Source of the DNA: CAZWSE01 sp964636575
GTDB lineage: Bacteria; Pseudomonadota; Alphaproteobacteria; Rhodobacterales; Rhodobacteraceae
Length of the DNA: 30,032 bases
Assembly: GCA_964636575.1 (NCBI GenBank)
Contig: CAZWSE010000039.1
Location: forward strand, 1-30,032
Direction of reading: 5' to 3'
The notes beneath the pieces are model-generated. The model did not search any database, had not been told where the DNA came from, and saw only the letters and a program-made list of their open reading frames with translations. Position numbers and translations under genes: made by a program. Shown in pieces: positions 15,538-23,175 of the stretch. Every line of letters starts with the position of its first letter. Position 1 is the stretch's first letter.

Positions 15538-16862
15538 TGGCCGCCTCTGTTTTCGATAGCCCAATGTACCACCGCTTGTTTGACGCAGGCGAAGCGCGGC
15601 GGTTGTTTTCGGACGCGGCAGAGGTGCGCGCAATGCTGCTTGTGGAAGGGGCGCTGGCAAAGGTGCAGGGCAAGCTTGGGGTTATCCCATCGCTTAGCGG
15701 CGCGGCTATTCACAGGGCAAGTATTGAAATCACGCTCGACCCCGGTGGGTTGGCCGCAGCGACGGGGCAAAACGGCGTTTGTGTACCCGAACTTGTCACT
15801 GCGTTCCGGCGCGAAATGCAGGCGCCCGAGCACGCGCAGTATATGCATTGGGGCGCGACGTCTCAGGACATCATCGACACTGGCCTGATGCTGCGCCTTA
15901 GGCAGGTTTTGACGCTGTGCGAAGACAGTTTAAAGGGTGCTTTGGCAGATCTGTCGTCATTGGCGAAGGCACATGCAGATACCCCAATGGCCGGTCGCAC
16001 TTTTGGTCAACACGCGACACCGACTACGTTTGGCGCGACAGTCGCCGGATGGGGCGCGCCTTTAATCGGCCTATTGGAGGAATTGGAAGCGGTTCAAAAG
16101 GACTGCTTGTTGGTGTCTTTGTCTGGGGCCGCAGGAACAGGGGCCGCTTTGGGTCAAATGGTTGAGACCCGCGCGGCATTGGCAGAAGCGCTTGATCTGA
16201 CCGACCCGCAAAGATCATGGCACACAGACCGCACGCCTGTGCTGCGGATTACAGATTGGCTGACCCGTTTGGCCATTGCCTGCGCCAAGATGGGGCAGGA
16301 TTTGACCCTGTTGACCCAGACCGAAATTCAGGAAGTGGACTTGGGCGCTGCGGGCAGTTCTTCGACGATGCCTCAAAAGCAAAATCCAGTCGCGCCGAGT
16401 GCCGTTGTCTCTTTGAAGAACCTTGTCACGGGGGCGCAAGGCACTTTGCAATCAACGTCGAACCATGGCTTCCAGCGCGATGGTGCGGCGTGGATGACTG
16501 AATGGATGATGGTCCCACAAATTGCCTTAGGGTCTGTTGCGGCCCTGACCCATATTGCGAAGCTGGCGGGACAGATCAGCCCAAACACAGATCAGATGCG
16601 GATCAATCTGGGACGGACCCATGGCGCAATCCATGCGGAAGCGCTGTCATTTGCACTCGCGACGAATATGCCCCGCCCAGAGGCACAGGCCAAAACCAAA
16701 GAGCTTTGTCAGGCAGCCCAAGAGACAGGGAAAGCTCTGTCCGAGCTGACGCAAGATGCCTTTCCAGATTTGGATACCAGCTTTTTTGATCCTGCTCTGA
16801 ATGTGGGGGAGGCCCCAGCATTGGCGAAGGCTTTCGCGGCAAAGGTCGCCAGCTTAACATGA
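15537..16862 (+). CDS. pcaB: 3-carboxy-cis,cis-muconate cycloisomerase PcaB
   Basis: A 441-residue member of the fumarase/aspartase/adenylosuccinate lyase superfamily. The superfamily signature GSSSTMPQKQNP is at residues 273-284, and HWGATSQDIIDT (104-115) is the region that binds the substrate carboxylate. PcaB closes 3-carboxymuconate to 4-carboxymuconolactone. The length and the link with pcaD favour PcaB over argininosuccinate or adenylosuccinate lyase. It is coupled to the hydrolase before it (TGATG) and to the MFS gene after it (ATGA). Confidence 0.92.
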   Translation: MAASVFDSPMYHRLFDAGEARRLFSDAAEVRAMLLVEGALAKVQGKLGVIPSLSGAAIHRASIEITLDPGGLAAATGQNGVCVPELVTAFRREMQAPEHAQYMHWGATSQDIIDTGLMLRLRQVLTLCEDSLKGALADLSSLAKAHADTPMAGRTFGQHATPTTFGATVAGWGAPLIGLLEELEAVQKDCLLVSLSGAAGTGAALGQMVETRAALAEALDLTDPQRSWHTDRTPVLRITDWLTRLAIACAKMGQDLTLLTQTEIQEVDLGAAGSSSTMPQKQNPVAPSAVVSLKNLVTGAQGTLQSTSNHGFQRDGAAWMTEWMMVPQIALGSVAALTHIAKLAGQISPNTDQMRINLGRTHGAIHAEALSFALATNMPRPEAQAKTKELCQAAQETGKALSELTQDAFPDLDTSFFDPALNVGEAPALAKAFAAKVASLT

Positions 16863-18064
16863 CCAACCGCTTACCCATCCTGTTCATTCTGGTCACCGTT
16901 ATGCTCGACGCGATGGGCATTGGCCTGATTATGCCCGTGATGCCGGACTTGTTGCTTGAAGTTCAAGGCGGCTCGCTCGCCAATGCAGCGCTTTGGGGCG
17001 GTGTCTTGTCGACCGTCTTCGCCGTCATGCAGTTCTTGTTCGGACCTGTATTGGGCAACTTGTCGGACCGCTTTGGAAGACGGCCTGTTTTGCTTTTGTC
17101 ACTGGTGGTGATGAGCCTTGATTACCTTTTGATGGCGGTTGCAGGCTCTATCTGGTTGTTGCTGTTTGGACGGGTCATCGGGGGGATCACTGCGGCCTCG
17201 GGTTCGACCGCATCCGCCTATATTGCCGACATCAGCAAGCCCGAGGACAAGGCTGCGAACTTTGGATTGATCGGCGCAGGTTTCGGGATCGGATTTGTAT
17301 TAGGTCCGCTGGTCGGTGGGCTGCTGGCCGAGTATGGAACCCGCGCGCCTTTCTATGCCGCCGCTGTTTTGTCTGCTTTGAACGCTGTTTTCGGATACTT
17401 GGTGCTGAAAGAAACCGTCACAGACCGCATCCGTCGTCCCTTTGAATGGCGCCGCGCCAACCCGCTTGGGGCCTTCAAGGTGCTCTCAAAACTGCCCGGC
17501 ATCGGTGGGCTTTTGTTGGTCTATTTCATTTATCAGGTGGCGTTTTATGTCTATCCCGCCGTTTGGTCTTTCTTCGGCCAAGAACGGTTTGGGTGGGACC
17601 CGCGCATGATCGGGTTGTCGCTTGCCTTGTTCGGGATCGCTATGGCGATTGTGCAAGGCGGGTTGATCCGCATCATTTTACGGATTTTGGGCGAACGGTT
17701 CACGGTTGTATATGGCCATCTTTTTGATGTTGTCGCCTTCGGGGCGCTTGCTTTCGTGGCATCAGGAACCGTGGCGCTTATTCTGACCCCTCTGGCGGCC
17801 TTGGGGGCCGTGATCACCCCTGCCCTTCAAGCGATTATGTCCAAGACTGTGGGCGACGATCAGCAAGGTGAGTTGCAAGGCGCTTTGACCAGTGTGAACG
17901 CCTTGTCGATGATCGTATCGCCCATGATGATGACCGGCGTTTTTGCGGCCTTCACCCGCGAAGGTGCGCCCATCTATCTGCCTGGCGCGCCCTTCTTGTT
18001 GTCGATTGTCTTGATCATCGCGGGCCTCATCGTATTTTTGCGCACAACCCGCAAAATGGCATAA
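16859..18064 (+). CDS. TetA-like MFS transporter
   Basis: A 401-residue major facilitator with about 12 membrane spans. The MFS motif GNLSDRFGRRPVLL lies after span 2 and ADISKPEDKAANFGLIGAGFG in the span 4-5 region, both very like the TetA(A/C) group of drug/proton antiporters. Chromosomal relatives without proven tetracycline export are common in Alphaproteobacteria. Here it is coupled to pcaB by a 4-base overlap and closes the operon, so export of an intermediate or toxic aromatic is as likely as antibiotic efflux. No TetR gene is adjacent. Confidence 0.85.
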   Translation: MTNRLPILFILVTVMLDAMGIGLIMPVMPDLLLEVQGGSLANAALWGGVLSTVFAVMQFLFGPVLGNLSDRFGRRPVLLLSLVVMSLDYLLMAVAGSIWLLLFGRVIGGITAASGSTASAYIADISKPEDKAANFGLIGAGFGIGFVLGPLVGGLLAEYGTRAPFYAAAVLSALNAVFGYLVLKETVTDRIRRPFEWRRANPLGAFKVLSKLPGIGGLLLVYFIYQVAFYVYPAVWSFFGQERFGWDPRMIGLSLALFGIAMAIVQGGLIRIILRILGERFTVVYGHLFDVVAFGALAFVASGTVALILTPLAALGAVITPALQAIMSKTVGDDQQGELQGALTSVNALSMIVSPMMMTGVFAAFTREGAPIYLPGAPFLLSIVLIIAGLIVFLRTTRKMA

Positions 18065-18165
18065 CGCAGCGGCAGAGGTCAGAAATTGACTTGCACCCTT
18101 TAGAATGCAGCGCCACGGTGAACTGCATCGCGCATGTGGCGCGTACTGAGTGTTTGAGGACTGAC

Positions 18166-19251
18166 ATGACCCTGATCAAAGCCGCCGTTTGCCATGAGTT
18201 TGGCGCCCCCCTGACCGTTGAGGACATTCATATTCGCCCCCCCGAAATGGGTGAAGTGGAAGTGACCTTGAAAGCGGTTGCGATTTGTCATTCCGACATT
18301 TTGTTTGCCGAAGGCGGATGGGGGGGGAGCCTGCCTGCCGTTTATGGTCATGAGGCTGCTGGCACGGTGACGGCTGTTGGCGAGGGCGTGAACGGGGTTA
18401 AAGAGGGCGACCGTGTGGTTGTGACCTTAATCCGCGCCTGTGGCGAATGTCCGAGTTGTTCTGGCGGTAAGCCTACGGGCTGTGAAACGGGTTATGATGG
18501 TGACCACGGTCCGATCAAAACCAAGGATGGCGGCATGCTGCATCAAGCCATGGCTTCTGGCGCATTTGCCGAGCGGGTTGTTGTCGACCGGTCGCAGGTC
18601 GTTGTCGTGCCCGATACTATTCCCATGGAGGCTGCGAGCCTGATCGCCTGCGGTGTCATCACAGGTGTCGGCGCGGTTGTGAATTCGGCTGGTTTGCGGG
18701 CCGGTCAGGATGTGGTTGTGATCGGTGCAGGTGGTGTTGGGTTGAACGCAATCCAAGGGGCCCGCATCGCAGGCGCGCGCCGCATTGTTGCGGTTGATAT
18801 GTCCGAAGAAAAGCTGGAGATCGCCCGCGAGTTTGGCGCGACGGACGGTGTCTTGGGAACAGATCCCAAGCCGTGGCGCGCCGCGAAAGCAGCAATGGGC
18901 CGTGGTGCAGATGCAGTCATTGTGACCGTTGGTGCGATTCCTGCCTATGATCAAGCCCCGCGCTATCTGGCGTCGGGTGGCAACATCATCATGGTCGGCA
19001 TGACCAAATCCGGCATGCCATCGAGCTATGAGCCCGTTAACTTTGCCGCGGCCGGACAAGGCATGGTTGGATCCAAAATGGGCGATGTGGTGATCCAGCG
19101 CGATATTCCGTGGATGGTGGATTTGTACCAGCAAGGTCGGTTGAAGCTGGATGAGTTGGTGTCCGGTCGTTGGACTTTGGACCAGATCAACGAGGCGATT
19201 GCCGATACCAAGACCGGCTCTGCCAAGCGCAACGTGATCTTGTTTGATTAA
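18166..19251 (+). CDS. Zinc-dependent alcohol dehydrogenase
   Basis: A 361-residue medium-chain dehydrogenase. The catalytic zinc ligands are the cysteine in AICHSD, the histidine in GHEAAG and the cysteine in LIACGV. The structural zinc loop CGECPSCSGGKPTGC has all four cysteines. The coenzyme site is GAGGVGLN. It is related to the class III/aryl-alcohol branch of the family, and the alcohol it oxidises is unknown. The ATG at 18166 has GAGGA 5 bases upstream. It starts 101 bases after the MFS gene, so it may have its own promoter, and is followed by the enolase-superfamily gene. Confidence 0.9.
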   Translation: MTLIKAAVCHEFGAPLTVEDIHIRPPEMGEVEVTLKAVAICHSDILFAEGGWGGSLPAVYGHEAAGTVTAVGEGVNGVKEGDRVVVTLIRACGECPSCSGGKPTGCETGYDGDHGPIKTKDGGMLHQAMASGAFAERVVVDRSQVVVVPDTIPMEAASLIACGVITGVGAVVNSAGLRAGQDVVVIGAGGVGLNAIQGARIAGARRIVAVDMSEEKLEIAREFGATDGVLGTDPKPWRAAKAAMGRGADAVIVTVGAIPAYDQAPRYLASGGNIIMVGMTKSGMPSSYEPVNFAAAGQGMVGSKMGDVVIQRDIPWMVDLYQQGRLKLDELVSGRWTLDQINEAIADTKTGSAKRNVILFD

Positions 19252-19283
19252 ATCGCGCGCCTGACGGCGCATTTCAATCTTTG

Positions 19284-19298
19284 GTGGGCTCTGCCCAC
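19284..19298. repeat. Intergenic hairpin
   Basis: GTGGGC (19284-19289) pairs with GCCCAC (19293-19298) around TCT. A T-rich stretch (TATTTT at 19307-19312) begins 8 bases later, too far for a textbook terminator. It lies between the zinc dehydrogenase and the enolase gene, directly before the shared GAGGTATTTT motif. Confidence 0.4.
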
Positions 19299-19302
19299 AC
19301 CC

Positions 19303-19325
19303 GAGGTATTTTCCCCAAGAAGAAG
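19303..19325 (+). repeat. Copy 1 of a shared intergenic motif
   Basis: GAGGTATTTTCCCCAAGAAG followed by AAG. It is similar to the minus-strand sequence at 24170-24191 (GAGTATTTTTGGAAAAATG followed by AAG). Both copies lie just before a start codon of a catabolic gene in the same orientation. This resembles a dispersed intergenic repeat of Rhodobacteraceae. Confidence 0.4.
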
Positions 19326-19340
19326 CAGAGGTGTTTTGAG

Positions 19341-20573
19341 ATGAAGCTGCAAGACATGGAAGTGATTGTTACTGCGCCCCCTGCTCCGGGCTGGGGCGGT
19401 CGCTATTGGATTTTGGTTAAGCTGACCACCGATACCGGCATTGTCGGTTGGGGCGAATGCTATGCCTCTTCTATTGGTCCTGATGCAATGACCGCGGTGA
19501 TTGAGGATGTGTTTTCGCGCCATATGCAAGGTGCCAATCCTGAAGACATAGAGCTTATGTTTCGACGGGTTTATTCCTCAGGCTTTACCCAGCGCCCTGA
19601 TTTGACCGTGATGGGGGCTTGGTCTGGTTTGGAAATCGCCTGTTGGGATATTTTAGGCAAGGATCGCGACCGCCCTGTCTATGCGTTGCTGGGCGGCAAG
19701 ATGAATGACCGTATCCGCGCCTACACTTACCTTTATCCTCAGCCGCAGCATAACCTGACCGACTTTTGGACGTCGCCCGACCAAGCCGCTGAGTCTGCCG
19801 TTGCGATGGTCGCGTTAGGGTATACAGCCGTCAAGTTCGACCCCGCCGGCCCTTATACCCTACGCGGTGGTCATATGCCTGCGATGTCTGACATTTCCCA
19901 ATCGGTCGCCTTTTGTGCCGCGATCCGAGACGCCGTGGGCGACAAGGCCGATCTACTGTTTGGCACCCATGGCCAGTTTAGCACGGCGGGCGCCATTCGT
20001 TTAGGTCAGGCATTGGAGCCATACAGCCCGCTGTGGTTTGAAGAACCCATTCCGCCCGATAATGTGGCCGAGATGGCGAAAGTTGCCGATGCGGTCCGTA
20101 TTCCTGTCGCCACCGGAGAGCGTTTGACCACGAAGGCCGAGTTTGCTGAAGTCTTGCGCCAAGGGGCTGCCACCATATTGCAGCCTGCTTTGGGCCGTGC
20201 CGGTGGCATTTGGGAAATGAAGAAGGTTGCTGCAATTGCCGAAGTCTACAACGCGCAAATGGCACCGCATCTTTATGCTGGTCCTGTTGAATGGGCCGCG
20301 AATGTGCATTTGGCAGCGTCTATCCCGAACATTCTGATGGCCGAAACCATTGAGACCCCGTTTCATGCCGCCCTGATCAAAAACAGCATCGCCGTTGAGA
20401 ACGGCTTTATCACCCCGCCAAGTGCTGCTGGCCTTGGGATCGAGGTGGATGAAGACCTTGCGCGCGCCCATCCCTACACCGGATCGGGGCTGCATTTGGA
20501 GATGCAAGAAGACCCTTGTGACTATGCCAATGGCAATGCCTTCCAAGGCGGTGCGCCTGCGTCAGACCCGTGA
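19341..20573 (+). CDS. Mandelate racemase/muconate lactonizing enzyme family protein (probable sugar-acid dehydratase)
   Basis: A 410-residue enolase-superfamily enzyme. The N-terminal capping domain is followed by the barrel motifs AVKFDP (163-168), LWFEEPIPP (231-239), VATGERL (256-262) and APHLYAGP (308-315). Glu234 or Glu235 and Glu260 are metal ligands, and His310 is a probable acid/base. The first metal ligand, normally Asp in D-x-N/H, seems to be Gly208 in LLFGTHGQ. The pattern is closest to sugar-acid dehydratases such as galactonate dehydratase, but the substrate is not known. It follows the zinc dehydrogenase by 89 bases and ends 8 bases from the convergent RraA-like gene. Confidence 0.88.
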   Translation: MKLQDMEVIVTAPPAPGWGGRYWILVKLTTDTGIVGWGECYASSIGPDAMTAVIEDVFSRHMQGANPEDIELMFRRVYSSGFTQRPDLTVMGAWSGLEIACWDILGKDRDRPVYALLGGKMNDRIRAYTYLYPQPQHNLTDFWTSPDQAAESAVAMVALGYTAVKFDPAGPYTLRGGHMPAMSDISQSVAFCAAIRDAVGDKADLLFGTHGQFSTAGAIRLGQALEPYSPLWFEEPIPPDNVAEMAKVADAVRIPVATGERLTTKAEFAEVLRQGAATILQPALGRAGGIWEMKKVAAIAEVYNAQMAPHLYAGPVEWAANVHLAASIPNILMAETIETPFHAALIKNSIAVENGFITPPSAAGLGIEVDEDLARAHPYTGSGLHLEMQEDPCDYANGNAFQGGAPASDP

Positions 20574-20581
20574 TCTGTGTT

Positions 20582-21277
20582 TTAGGTCCGCGACTTTTCA
20601 AACGCGGCCCAAGCGGCCTCGAATTCCGCGAAGTCTATCTGCTTGTCTTTGACCGCATCGAACACGATTTTCTCTGATGCGAAGAGGCTTTGAATTGCCG
20701 TTAAAAGGTTCGGGATGACGTCTGGCGGGATGACAACGGCACCGTGTCTGTCTGCATGCACAAGATCACCAGGCGCCACCGTCATTCCGAAAATCGTCAC
20801 GGGCGTATCAATGTCGAGCACATGCACAAATCCGTGGCTTGGCCCGATGGAGCCTGCAATCACAGGGTACCCGTCAGGCAAGTCCCCAAGGTCCCGCATC
20901 ACCCCGTTTGTCAGGGTTCCGTTGATCCCGAAAGCCTTGTGGATATTGGTGTTGATCTCGCCCCAATAGGCGCCAATCGCATTTGGATAGTCGGCATCTT
21001 CTACTACGGTCACTGCGGGGCGCGGGCCTTCCGACATATACTTGTAGTAGGCCATGCGGCGGGCTTTGATGACATCCGCAGGCTCTGTTGGCGGATTCAA
21101 AGCCGCTATCCGTGCGGTGCGCGCATATCCGACAACGGCCCCGCCTTCTGAATCTGACGCCAGCATCGTACCGCGCGTGAAGGCATTAAACCCACGTTTG
21201 CCTTGGGCCACTTCGATTGCGTTACACACCGTCGGTGTATCGACTTTCTTCAGCAGCTCGAACAGATCATCGGTCAT
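20582..21277 (-). CDS. RraA-family protein, probable aldolase/decarboxylase
   Basis: A 231-residue protein of the RraA/HMG aldolase family. The conserved region runs from IGAYWGEINTNIHKAFGI to TNGVMRDL with Arg128 and Asp129, and GDLVHADRHGAVVIP (170-184) is the other family block. Enzymes with these residues cleave 4-hydroxy-4-methyl-2-oxoglutarate-like compounds or decarboxylate oxaloacetate; true RraA binds RNase E. A metabolic role is more likely here. Its ATG is cut off from the upstream gene by the N gap. When the 55-bp duplicate is collapsed, the ATG overlaps the stop of the MetE-like gene by 4 bases (ATGA), so it is the last gene of that operon. Confidence 0.88.
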   Translation of the reverse strand: MTDDLFELLKKVDTPTVCNAIEVAQGKRGFNAFTRGTMLASDSEGGAVVGYARTARIAALNPPTEPADVIKARRMAYYKYMSEGPRPAVTVVEDADYPNAIGAYWGEINTNIHKAFGINGTLTNGVMRDLGDLPDGYPVIAGSIGPSHGFVHVLDIDTPVTIFGMTVAPGDLVHADRHGAVVIPPDVIPNLLTAIQSLFASEKIVFDAVKDKQIDFAEFEAAWAAFEKSRT

Positions 21278-21291
21278 GCGCTGGCCGCCTT
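21237..21291. repeat. Left copy of a 55-bp sequence flanking the assembly gap
   Basis: These 55 bases are identical to 21392-21446. They contain the start codon region of the RraA-like gene. Exact identity with an abrupt boundary at the Ns on one side points to overlapping contig ends, not a biological repeat. Confidence 0.9.
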
Positions 21292-21391
21292 NNNNNNNNN
21301 NNNNNNNNNNNNNNNNNNNNNNNNNNNNNNNNNNNNNNNNNNNNNNNNNNNNNNNNNNNNNNNNNNNNNNNNNNNNNNNNNNNNNNNNNNN
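21292..21391. other. Assembly gap of exactly 100 Ns
   Basis: A run of 100 N is the usual placeholder for a gap of unknown length. Because both sides carry the same 55 bases, the real sequence probably has no gap: joining the copies restores an ATGA overlap between two genes. Confidence 0.95.
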
Positions 21392-21446
21392 GTATCGACT
21401 TTCTTCAGCAGCTCGAACAGATCATCGGTCATGCGCTGGCCGCCTT
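21392..21446. repeat. Right copy of the 55-bp gap-flanking sequence
   Basis: Identical to 21237-21291. It holds a second copy of the first 13 codons of the RraA-like gene (minus strand, ATG at 21432-21430), which would be read as a false gene fragment, and the last bases of the MetE-like gene. Confidence 0.9.
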
Positions 21447-22553
21447 TGCGCCTGCGGACAGCGCTTCGAGTTTGGCATAGGCGATATCGGGATCGACAGC
21501 GCCGAACCCTGCAAAAGTCCCGAACCCGCAATCCGACCCTGCAATCACACGTTCCGCACCGACAATGTCGGTGAACCGTTCAATCCGTTGTTGGACAACA
21601 GTTGGATGTTCTACAAAGTTGGTTGTTGTATCAACGACGCCCGGCACAAGGACTTTGCCATCCGGGATTTCAGACTTGCGGTCGCGGAAGACGGTCCATT
21701 CATGGGCATGGCGCGGGTTCGATGTTTCGAACAAAACGTAACGCGCTTTGGCGGACATCAGTGTTGTGAACATCTTGTCCATTTCAATGTCGCACACATG
21801 CGGACCTTCGTAGTTGCCCCAACAGATATGGATGCGCACTTTTTCTTCGGGGATGTTTTCTAAGGCGTGGTTCAATGCGTCCACGTGAGACGCTGCGATT
21901 TTCAAAAACTCATTATCAGAGAGATCGTTAAACAACATATGCCGAGACAGGGCCAGATCAGGGCAATCCAACTGTAGGATCAAACCAGAGGCAACTATAG
22001 TTTCGTATTCTTCGCGCATCGCGTCCGCCAAGGCGGCAAGATAAGCATCGCGTGTTTTGTAGTGATCGTTTTGTAAAAACAACGAAATCACGCCCGGACT
22101 GGCTGCGTTCATAAATCCTTGTGTCGCGCCGTGTGCAGCCATGCCAGCCTTGAGGTTCGAGATGTCTTTTTGCAGCTCACCCTGCCCTTTGGATTTCACT
22201 TCGCCCACGCACATCGGGCGCGCGTACTGCGGGGTGCCGCCATCATCGGCCAGTCGTTTCAGAAAGCCAGGGAACTGTTTGAGATCGGCAGGCGCATTGC
22301 GCGGGCTGTCGCCGTCAAATCCAGTATAGCGGTCTTTGACGTAGGTCGCATAACTGATTTTTGAGGTCTCGCCATCGCTGACGATATCAATGCCAGCGGC
22401 AACCTGCTTGGCAACGGTTTCATCCACGGCCGCGGTCATGCAGGCATCAAACTCGGCTTGCTCAAAAGGCGCATTGTTTTCGCGAGCGAAGATAAAATCG
22501 ACAACGTCTTGGCTGCGCGGCAGCGATCCCACATGGGTGGTTTTTACAGTCAT
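21429..22553 (-). CDS. Cobalamin-independent methionine synthase II family (MetE C-terminal-like) zinc methyltransferase
   Basis: A 374-residue single-domain protein that corresponds to the catalytic C-terminal half of MetE. The zinc set is complete: His242 and Cys244 (IHICWG), Glu276 (LFETSN) and Cys342 (GSDCGFG). HVGSLPRS near the N terminus is also typical. Such stand-alone proteins move methyl or alkyl groups to or from a thiol; relatives include epoxyalkane:coenzyme M transferase. It need not make methionine. AGGAG 7 bases upstream fixes the ATG at 22553. It lies 10 bases after a SAM methyltransferase and overlaps the RraA-like gene, which suggests a catabolic transfer on an unknown substrate. 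Confidence 0.87.
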   Translation of the reverse strand: MTVKTTHVGSLPRSQDVVDFIFARENNAPFEQAEFDACMTAAVDETVAKQVAAGIDIVSDGETSKISYATYVKDRYTGFDGDSPRNAPADLKQFPGFLKRLADDGGTPQYARPMCVGEVKSKGQGELQKDISNLKAGMAAHGATQGFMNAASPGVISLFLQNDHYKTRDAYLAALADAMREEYETIVASGLILQLDCPDLALSRHMLFNDLSDNEFLKIAASHVDALNHALENIPEEKVRIHICWGNYEGPHVCDIEMDKMFTTLMSAKARYVLFETSNPRHAHEWTVFRDRKSEIPDGKVLVPGVVDTTTNFVEHPTVVQQRIERFTDIVGAERVIAGSDCGFGTFAGFGAVDPDIAYAKLEALSAGAKAASA

Positions 22554-22563
22554 TGAAAAGCTC

Positions 22564-23175
22564 CTAGTCTTTGCGCGCCATAAGAACGCTGTGGTCATTG
22601 GTTTCCGGATCTTCAGCCATAAATCCGGTCAAGCGCAAACCGTTGTCTTCAAGACAGGTTGCATATTCCGCAGGCGACAACGACGCATGATAAACGGTTT
22701 CACCCGCAACAGTTCCCGAAACTTCGCCGGCCTTTGGGCCAACGGTTACCAGCATAGCACCGCCGGGGGACAGATGTCGGGCCATATCTGAAATGCACTG
22801 ACGTTGCTCGATTTGGCGCAGGTGGAAAAAGCTGTTCCATGCGACAATCCCTTCAAAGGTTTCATCTAAATTCAAATTGCGCATGTCAGCTTGGCGCCAG
22901 TCCCCATCGGGCCACCGCCCACGCGCGATATCAAGCATAGAGGCCGCAAAATCGACACCCGTTACCTGAAAGCCCTCCGCGATGAACCAACGGGCAATCG
23001 GCTCACCTGTGCCACACCCAAGATCAAGCACGCGCCCACCAGATGGCAAACACGACGTAAAACGCGCCAGCCAGCGTGCTTCAAACAAGGACCGGGACCG
23101 CTGCGCATCATAGGCCGCGGCCTGCCGTTCATAAACGTCCTGTGTATCGTCAGGTGACGCCCCTACCCCTGCCAT
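22564..23175 (-). CDS. Class I SAM-dependent methyltransferase
   Basis: A 203-residue Rossmann-fold methyltransferase. Motif I is VLDLGCGTGEP, the acidic loop is VTGVDFAASML and the following AWNSFFHL and HLSPGGAMLV stretches match the Methyltransf_11/25 type. The substrate cannot be read from the sequence. Its start overlaps the end of the bicupin gene by 13 bases, so the two proteins are made together. Having a SAM methyltransferase directly before a MetE-like methyltransferase is unusual and suggests methyl-group chemistry in this pathway. Confidence 0.85.
   Translation of the reverse strand: MAGVGASPDDTQDVYERQAAAYDAQRSRSLFEARWLARFTSCLPSGGRVLDLGCGTGEPIARWFIAEGFQVTGVDFAASMLDIARGRWPDGDWRQADMRNLNLDETFEGIVAWNSFFHLRQIEQRQCISDMARHLSPGGAMLVTVGPKAGEVSGTVAGETVYHASLSPAEYATCLEDNGLRLTGFMAEDPETNDHSVLMARKD

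Noticed and set aside
16859..18064. True tetracycline resistance gene tetA
   Set aside because: Family motifs match, but there is no adjacent TetR regulator or mobile element, and the gene is coupled to pcaB. Drug export cannot be claimed.
18427..19272. Minus-strand open frame of 281 codons
   Set aside because: It is antisense to the zinc alcohol dehydrogenase, with low-complexity His/Asn-rich composition and no motif.
21054..21863. Open frames running through the N block
   Set aside because: They exist only because the Ns are translated as unknown residues; they are artefacts of the assembly gap.
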